Of a DNA stretch of 17,427 nt, positions 11,907-17,427 are shown one piece after another. The notes below the pieces were generated by a model. It saw only the letters and a list, made by a program, of their open reading frames with translations, had not been told where the DNA came from and did no database searches. Position numbers and translations under genes: made by a program. The first letter of the stretch is position 1. Each line of letters begins with the position of its first letter. The DNA comes from Candidatus Woesearchaeota archaeon CG10_big_fil_rev_8_21_14_0_10_32_24 (GTDB lineage Archaea > Nanobdellota > Nanobdellia > Woesearchaeales > GW2011-AR9): contig PCYG01000072.1 of assembly GCA_002763025.1 (NCBI GenBank), forward strand, positions 1-17,427, given 5' to 3'.

Positions 11907-14900
11907 TTATTTGAAATCAACATCAAAACTGTTATCAATAATTCGATCTTGGCCTTTGTATACTTTCATGACAACGTCATATTCTCCTTTAATATCTTCA
12001 TATAGATATTGTTGTGCAAAAATAAAGACTTGATCTGCTTTTAAGTAATAAGGGCCATATACATCTGCGAAGGATGTGTGATGATCTTTGTTGAAGTTAA
12101 TTTCAATATAATAAACCATATCTTCATTTGGAAGATTTGAAACTAGACCGCCTGTGATAATGTTAGTAGAAGTTTTATTTATAAGATGAGAAATAGCTTC
12201 TGGAGGTAGTCTCTCTTTTTGGTTCCCTAAAATTTTTCCAAATATAGGAAAATTGTTAAGGGATTTTTTCATAACTTTTAAAACACCTTGAACATTTTCA
12301 CGATCTGGGCCTTCCAATTCTATTTTGCTTGCTTTTTCACCTGAGACAATGATTGTATATAGGTCAAGTGTCTTCATGCCTGTATCAAGATCTACAGCTG
12401 TTCCTGTGAATACATTCGTATTGATTGTAATTTCTTCTTCCTTGACAGTCTGACCTGAAGATGCAAATTGAATTTTAATTTGTCGTGGAACAGATAAACC
12501 GGATTTAATTTCTATTGTTTTATCTAATGTCTGACCTGGTTCCAAAGTTATTTGTTCAGGATTTACAATTTCAGCTTTCAGTAATCTTCCGGAAATTGGA
12601 TTAGGAGACAAATAGATGGGTACAATTTCAGCTGCTAAAGAATCTTTTCCACCGAGAGTTTTTGTTGTAACTAAGAAGAATGGATCATCAATATCCTGGA
12701 AGAGTTCTGGATTAAGTAACATTCGTTTAGTTCCAGTATTTGATAATGTTACTTTGACTTGTGTTATGTCTCCATTAGCTAATGTGTCTACATCCATGTT
12801 AAGGAATTTTTTAATGTCATCTGGATTGTAGAAGGAGGAAGATGCAGCAGCAGGGGATGTGGGAGCAGCTACTGAAGGTGGAGCAGAGCTTCCGGAGGGG
12901 GAGGAAGTTGTTGATGCAGTTGAAGTTGATCCAAGGAAGACATTCTCTGCAGGACATGTTTGGATTAATGGACCCCAATCTATAATGGAACCACCCGTCA
13001 CATAAATTTTTGTGCTTGTATTTTCACTGAAAGGATAATCTGTAGGATCACTGGCACTCGCTGCATCGGCATATCCATCACCATTTGCGTCACTTCCCAT
13101 ATCACAATAATCTTCATAAGCATTTCCTTGGGCATAGCCTGAGACTGAAGTATTGAATTCGTTTGTATTTCCAGAAGTTGTTTGATAATAAAAAAAATAA
13201 GTGGTAACGTCAGAAAAATTATTATAATAAAAATTATTTTCACTAGAAGGATAAGTTGTAGAAATAAGATTGACAGCTTGTTCAACATTATGAAAAGTAT
13301 TATTTTGAATAATATTATTATGAGAAGCATGGAGACTTAAACCATATTGACCTTCAATATTATTTAATTGGATTATAGAATCGTTACATCCCCCTAATAA
13401 ACCATTACCACCAAAATCTATACCATCACGTAAATTAAAATAAGAGGAATTAACTGTAACATTATTTGAACGTACACAAAACACACCTTCATTCCCACTA
13501 CTTGAATCGGTTGTTGTAACATTAATATTATGAATTGTAACATTCATTGATTGATCCAAATAAACAGCATATTCATAATCTTTAAATGAACAATCAATTA
13601 TAGAGATATTATCCTGCTTAATAATACTAATTCCATCTTCGCCATAAATTGTAGGATGTTGTCCAATTAGTATTGTATCAAAACAAGTTAAAGTAGTATC
13701 ATTTGAAGTAATATTTATTTCATTAACTGTAAAACTTCCGGGACAAAAAGTGGTATCCAAAGTAATAATAGCATTACTTGAAGGAGCAGTACAACTAAGA
13801 GGAATATCTAAAGATACAGAAGTACTATTAGTTATTGTAAGATTTAAAGAAGTTTCATTATATATAATATACCCATCGTAATTATAAGATAATGAAATAT
13901 TATGAGGTGTAAGATATGTTACTCCCGAATTATTTATTTCAAGTTCAGTTAAAATTAATTGAGCAAGACCATTTCTATCCGAAATTAAATTTTGATCCAC
14001 AATAGTAGTATCATTAAAATAACCTGTAACAATACCATTTGGAAGTGCTATTCCTCCATTATATGTTACATTAACATCGACAAACCATTTTATAAAAATA
14101 GAAGCAGTACTATTCACAGTAATATTAGAAAGATCTAAAGTAGAATTAATGATAGAATTATTTGTTCCACCATCATTTATTGCATAAATATTTATGATAG
14201 AATTATTACCAAAAACACTATTATAAATACTATTATTATTTGAAACATTAAAAATGATGCCTTGAGAATTATTAATTATTATAAGATTATAAAAAGAATT
14301 GTGGTTTGACGTACTCAAAGATAACCCTTCTGAAAAATTTTGAATAGTTAAATTCTCAACAACAACATTAGTTTTGCCAGAAAAATTAATCCCAATACCA
14401 AAACCAGGACCTGAAAGAATAATATTATTTCCATATATGGTAATATTATCTTGAATCACCTCAAAACCATTTGAAGAACAAGTAAAATTATCACTTAAAT
14501 CTGCATCACTTCCTATTAATGAACCACAACTAATTTCATTTAAAGTTAAATAAACTGAAGAAGAAGTTACATTTATAAGATTGGTAATAGTACTATTCCT
14601 GGTATAATTTCCTTTTTTAGCAACAATCGTTGAAGGAGTAATATAATAACTTACATTATTTGTTCGATAAAATTCCGTAACTTCCAATCTAGCTAAGCCA
14701 TTTGTATCAGTTACATTTGTTCCTTCACTTCCACTTATTGAATTCATAGCTTCAACATTAGCATTTTCAAGAGGATTACTTCCATCATAAGTTACATTAA
14801 TATCAACATGACTCTTTACATATAAAAAAGAATTTGCAGGAATAGAAAGCTTTGTTTTATCATGAGACACATTAAAAAAAGTAAGATTTGAAGCAGAACC

Positions 14901-17339
14901 GGTTTTAATATTAATATCGCGTGTATTATTTTGAAGAGTAGTATCTTCAAACACATTATTTATTACAGAACCCAAAGTAGAAATATTAATTGCAAATTCA
15001 TTTAATTCAAGGAATTCTCCTATAAAGATATTTCCATCTCCAGCTAAATCATAAGCAACAGAGTTATTGTAATAATAATTTTCTTCAAAAGTATTTGTTC
15101 CAACAACAATTACAGCAGGACCAAGATTATGACTAAAATTATTTTCATTAATAAGGATATTTTTTGAATTTGAAGAACCAATATAAAGACCAGCACCAAA
15201 GTAATAAACCTCGCTATAAGTGCCATTATTATAATAAAAAGAATTATTTGTGATATTTGTAAATGAATTATTACCTGTGAGGTAAATACCTTGTGTTTCT
15301 GAATGGATAAAATAATTATTTGAAATAAGTAAGTTAGTTGTATTAAAAGTATACAAACCTACAGCAGTAGTATTTTCAATAGAAGAATTAATAATGGTTG
15401 CAGTAGTTAAATTTGCTAATTTAATTCCTTCTGTAAATCCAGTAATGGGACAATTTTGAATGGTAACATTATCTGCCTCAATAACATTAATCCCACTTTG
15501 CCCAGTCCCACTAATTTCATTGTTGTTACAATCCAAAATAACATTGTGTGCTGTAATATTAAGCCCATTAGAACTACAACCCGTTATGGAAGATGATAAA
15601 TTCACAGAAGTATTAATTGCATCTCCACAAAGATAGGAAGAAATGATTATAGAAGAATTTGTTTCTGTACTATTAACCATACCATCATAAAAAATAAGAG
15701 AGCAAGTCCAATTATCAATGGGAGATGTATCGGAATAAGAAATATTAGCTATATTTGTTAATGTGTCATTTTGAATTTCAAGATTTCCTGATGAAAAAGT
15801 CATCTCATTTTGATACCAAGTCCAATATGCTTTTAATAAATCCTGATGTAAATCTGTTGTTTGCCCCCAACAAAGCAATGTATCTGTAGATCTATTTTCA
15901 CCAGTGGAAGCATTGGCTATAACCTGACTAACAGAAGGAGCACTATTTGTGTAAGAAGTAACATTAAGAACAAAACTACTAAATGAAGTAGTATTAAAAA
16001 TATATTTATTTAATCCATAATTTATTTTTGTACAAGATGAACCCACACAATTTACACCATTATCCCTAATATCATTTGGATCTGTAGAATAATTTCCATT
16101 TTTTATTACAAAGGTAGGTAAATCTGTAACATTATAAAATGTAATTTGAGCAGATGAATTAATTTTATTAACAACAAGATCAAAATAAGAAGTATTGAGA
16201 GAAAGAGTTACATTTCCCAAAAATAAATTTATATCATGTCCGATTGTTCCATTAAGAGTGAGATTTCGTAAAAAACTACCAGACCCATTATCTAACCACC
16301 GAAGGTCTCCAAATGAATTATTATAAATCAAATAATTAATATCCGAATCTGTTGATTGATCATCTATTGCATATGAACGAAGACCTTTACCACTTAAATT
16401 ATTATTCACAAAATAATTTTCAGTTGAACCTGATTGTAATGAAACTGCAAAACTCTCATTTCCACGAATAGTTATATTATTTGAAGTGAATATGTTTCTT
16501 GAGGAACTCCCAGATAATCTAAAACCAAAACTAGCATTTGTTTCAACTAATATTGAATTATCTAAAAAAGAAGAATTTCTTGTTCCAGTACTTAAATCAA
16601 CAGCAAAAACTGCAAAATTTGGATAAGTAATGCTTTGTTCCATAAGAATAATATTCTGAAAAAATGTAATATTTTCTGCTGCCGAAAATTCAACTCCTCT
16701 TTGTGTAGAACCAAACATGGTTATATTATTATAAGAATATGATTCGTTAAATGTTAACTCTGATGAAATACCTCTTGTTGAACCTAAAATATCTCCTACA
16801 ACTATTTGATTTAAAGTTACATTACTATCACGTGTTTCATCCATAAAAATCACTTTTGTATTTCCTTGAGTTGTAAGATTATTCGTAAATATTAATGTTG
16901 AATTTGATAAATAAATATGGAGAACAGGAGAATTTCCAATTGTAACAATGGTATTATTTTCGATGGTTCCATTGAAAGATTCTTCAAAATGAATTGCATA
17001 TTTATTTGAAGTACTACTCGCTCCTTCTTCCATAATACAATTTCTAATAGTTACATTATTGAAACCAGTATTATTTATGCCATAACCTAAAATATCCGAA
17101 GTTGAATAATTAATAAAATATCCTGCACAATCTAAAGTAATATCATGTGCATTTATAATAAAACAGGTATTTTCATTTGTAACATTTGAAGTTAAAGTTA
17201 AATCACTTCCAACATATCCACAAGAAGTTGTTGTTGCATCTAATTGTAATCCTAAAGAGATTTGAGAGGAATCAGAAACCCCTATTACAGCACCTGTAAT
17301 ATGACCATTAATAAAAAATAATATAAAACTTAAAACCAT
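11907..17339 (-). CDS. Giant secreted parallel beta-helix surface protein (1810 residues)
   Basis: Residues 1-20 form a short hydrophobic signal peptide. Four parallel beta-helix (PbH1/NosD-like) blocks follow, about 38-410, 570-830, 937-1075 and 1181-1395, full of short NxxI/NNxF-type turns. Ig-like domains separate them at 466-570, with a likely Cys490-Cys546 disulfide, and at 838-937 and 1081-1183, the last two being clear duplicates. A calcium loop DANGDGYAD (1417-1425) closes the beta-helix part, as in many archaeal NosD-like proteins. A Ser/Ala/Pro/Thr linker (1468-1503) leads to a C-terminal beta-sandwich-like part with no membrane anchor. There are dozens of Asn-x-Ser/Thr sequons. It is probably a glycosylated cell-surface or adhesin protein. 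ATG 17339 follows an in-frame stop at 17358-17360; no clear TATA box precedes it, so its promoter is uncertain. Confidence 0.88.
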   Translation of the reverse strand: MVLSFILFFINGHITGAVIGVSDSSQISLGLQLDATTTSCGYVGSDLTLTSNVTNENTCFIINAHDITLDCAGYFINYSTSDILGYGINNTGFNNVTIRNCIMEEGASSTSNKYAIHFEESFNGTIENNTIVTIGNSPVLHIYLSNSTLIFTNNLTTQGNTKVIFMDETRDSNVTLNQIVVGDILGSTRGISSELTFNESYSYNNITMFGSTQRGVEFSAAENITFFQNIILMEQSITYPNFAVFAVDLSTGTRNSSFLDNSILVETNASFGFRLSGSSSRNIFTSNNITIRGNESFAVSLQSGSTENYFVNNNLSGKGLRSYAIDDQSTDSDINYLIYNNSFGDLRWLDNGSGSFLRNLTLNGTIGHDINLFLGNVTLSLNTSYFDLVVNKINSSAQITFYNVTDLPTFVIKNGNYSTDPNDIRDNGVNCVGSSCTKINYGLNKYIFNTTSFSSFVLNVTSYTNSAPSVSQVIANASTGENRSTDTLLCWGQTTDLHQDLLKAYWTWYQNEMTFSSGNLEIQNDTLTNIANISYSDTSPIDNWTCSLIFYDGMVNSTETNSSIIISSYLCGDAINTSVNLSSSITGCSSNGLNITAHNVILDCNNNEISGTGQSGINVIEADNVTIQNCPITGFTEGIKLANLTTATIINSSIENTTAVGLYTFNTTNLLISNNYFIHSETQGIYLTGNNSFTNITNNSFYYNNGTYSEVYYFGAGLYIGSSNSKNILINENNFSHNLGPAVIVVGTNTFEENYYYNNSVAYDLAGDGNIFIGEFLELNEFAINISTLGSVINNVFEDTTLQNNTRDINIKTGSASNLTFFNVSHDKTKLSIPANSFLYVKSHVDINVTYDGSNPLENANVEAMNSISGSEGTNVTDTNGLARLEVTEFYRTNNVSYYITPSTIVAKKGNYTRNSTITNLINVTSSSVYLTLNEISCGSLIGSDADLSDNFTCSSNGFEVIQDNITIYGNNIILSGPGFGIGINFSGKTNVVVENLTIQNFSEGLSLSTSNHNSFYNLIIINNSQGIIFNVSNNNSIYNSVFGNNSIINIYAINDGGTNNSIINSTLDLSNITVNSTASIFIKWFVDVNVTYNGGIALPNGIVTGYFNDTTIVDQNLISDRNGLAQLILTELEINNSGVTYLTPHNISLSYNYDGYIIYNETSLNLTITNSTSVSLDIPLSCTAPSSNAIITLDTTFCPGSFTVNEINITSNDTTLTCFDTILIGQHPTIYGEDGISIIKQDNISIIDCSFKDYEYAVYLDQSMNVTIHNINVTTTDSSSGNEGVFCVRSNNVTVNSSYFNLRDGIDFGGNGLLGGCNDSIIQLNNIEGQYGLSLHASHNNIIQNNTFHNVEQAVNLISTTYPSSENNFYYNNFSDVTTYFFYYQTTSGNTNEFNTSVSGYAQGNAYEDYCDMGSDANGDGYADAASASDPTDYPFSENTSTKIYVTGGSIIDWGPLIQTCPAENVFLGSTSTASTTSSPSGSSAPPSVAAPTSPAAASSSFYNPDDIKKFLNMDVDTLANGDITQVKVTLSNTGTKRMLLNPELFQDIDDPFFLVTTKTLGGKDSLAAEIVPIYLSPNPISGRLLKAEIVNPEQITLEPGQTLDKTIEIKSGLSVPRQIKIQFASSGQTVKEEEITINTNVFTGTAVDLDTGMKTLDLYTIIVSGEKASKIELEGPDRENVQGVLKVMKKSLNNFPIFGKILGNQKERLPPEAISHLINKTSTNIITGGLVSNLPNEDMVYYIEINFNKDHHTSFADVYGPYYLKADQVFIFAQQYLYEDIKGEYDVVMKVYKGQDRIIDNSFDVDFK

Positions 17340-17340
17340 A

Positions 17341-17427
17341 GCTAGGATGCTGGGTACTTAAGCTGGCCCTTGCAATCTTTTTCTCAAAAGACCTGAAATT
17401 AGGATCCCGGCAGCATCATTAATATCC
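17341..17427 (+). ncRNA. Possible structured RNA, 5' part (SRP RNA Alu-domain-like), cut by window edge
   Basis: This segment is clearly richer in G and C than its surroundings. Read on the plus strand it can form helices in the order of the SRP RNA Alu domain: AGG (17344-17346) with CCT (17392-17394), the hairpin GCT/AGC (17349-17363), the single-stranded CCCTTGCAATC (resembling the conserved CCYUGUAAYC), and the hairpin TCTTTT/AAAAGA (17376-17391). AT-rich TATA-like sequence lies at 17308-17327. Against this, GATGCTG (17346-17352) and CAGCATC (17411-17417) also pair perfectly, which suits a different fold, and the minus strand has an open frame here. The call is tentative. Confidence 0.3.

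Noticed and set aside
12998..13330. 110-codon minus-strand frame inside the giant gene
   Set aside because: A second frame of AT-rich beta-helix coding sequence giving a low-complexity Ile/Leu product; the giant frame is intact throughout.
17346..17418. tRNA gene suggested by a 7-bp acceptor-like stem 72 nt apart
   Set aside because: Neither strand gives a T-arm with TTC, a D-arm or an anticodon arm at the right spacing.
17358..17426. C-terminal end of a minus-strand protein (DINDAAGILISGLLRKRLQG...)
   Set aside because: The 22-codon open frame is too short to judge and I recognise no family; not listed as a gene, but it remains the main alternative to the RNA reading of the edge.
1..17427. 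CRISPR array or cas genes
   Set aside because: No regularly spaced direct repeats and no Cas-like protein are seen; the repeated coding patterns in 11907-17339 are beta-helix turns.

Overview
The window looks like a chromosomal piece of an AT-rich DPANN-type archaeon, most like Woesearchaeota or Pacearchaeota. The basis is archaeal information-processing genes in their usual archaeal order (Rpo7, Spt4, S24e, S27ae), an FtsZ1-type FtsZ, an archaeal (d)CMP kinase, the first residues of a Bud32-type kinase, and archaeal TATA boxes about 26 nt before many start codons, which implies mostly leaderless transcripts. The phylum is an inference from gene content and style; no marker tree was possible.

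Layout. 1-1420 (minus): start of Bud32, a HAD phosphatase and a thioredoxin preceded by a possible 13-codon leader ORF. 1672-2885 (plus): a membrane protein with a thioredoxin domain and a CcdA/DsbD-like six-helix part that has lost its cysteines. 2885-3052: a 168-bp GC-rich element with perfect 12-bp terminal inverted repeats and 8-bp target duplications, read here as an IS66-like MITE that landed exactly in the stop codon of the membrane gene. 3096-4548 (plus): endonuclease III overlapping a predicted pseudokinase. 4528-5449 (minus): a small three-helix membrane protein and an unknown helical protein. 5600-7435 (plus): the Rpo7-Spt4-S24e-S27ae operon, with a zinc-less S27ae, then a small unknown gene. 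7446-9312 (minus): FtsZ and a SlyD-like FKBP. 9434-11869 (minus): cytidylate kinase, a family 2 glycosyltransferase and a six-hairpin glycosidase-like protein. 11907-17339 (minus): an 1810-residue secreted parallel beta-helix protein rich in N-glycosylation sequons, with four beta-helix blocks and an internal duplication. 17341-17427: a GC-richer edge segment that may be the start of a structured RNA, possibly the SRP RNA Alu domain.

How the genes work together. The RNA polymerase/ribosomal operon, nth and ftsZ are housekeeping genes. The divergent cytosolic thioredoxin and membrane thioredoxin-like protein may belong to one thiol system. The glycosidase-like and glycosyltransferase genes beside the giant sequon-rich surface protein suggest a cell-surface or glycan neighbourhood, but each gene has its own likely promoter, so a functional link is only inferred. 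The strongest unusual items are the MITE, the pseudokinase, the cysteine-less CcdA-like fusion and the zinc-less S27ae.
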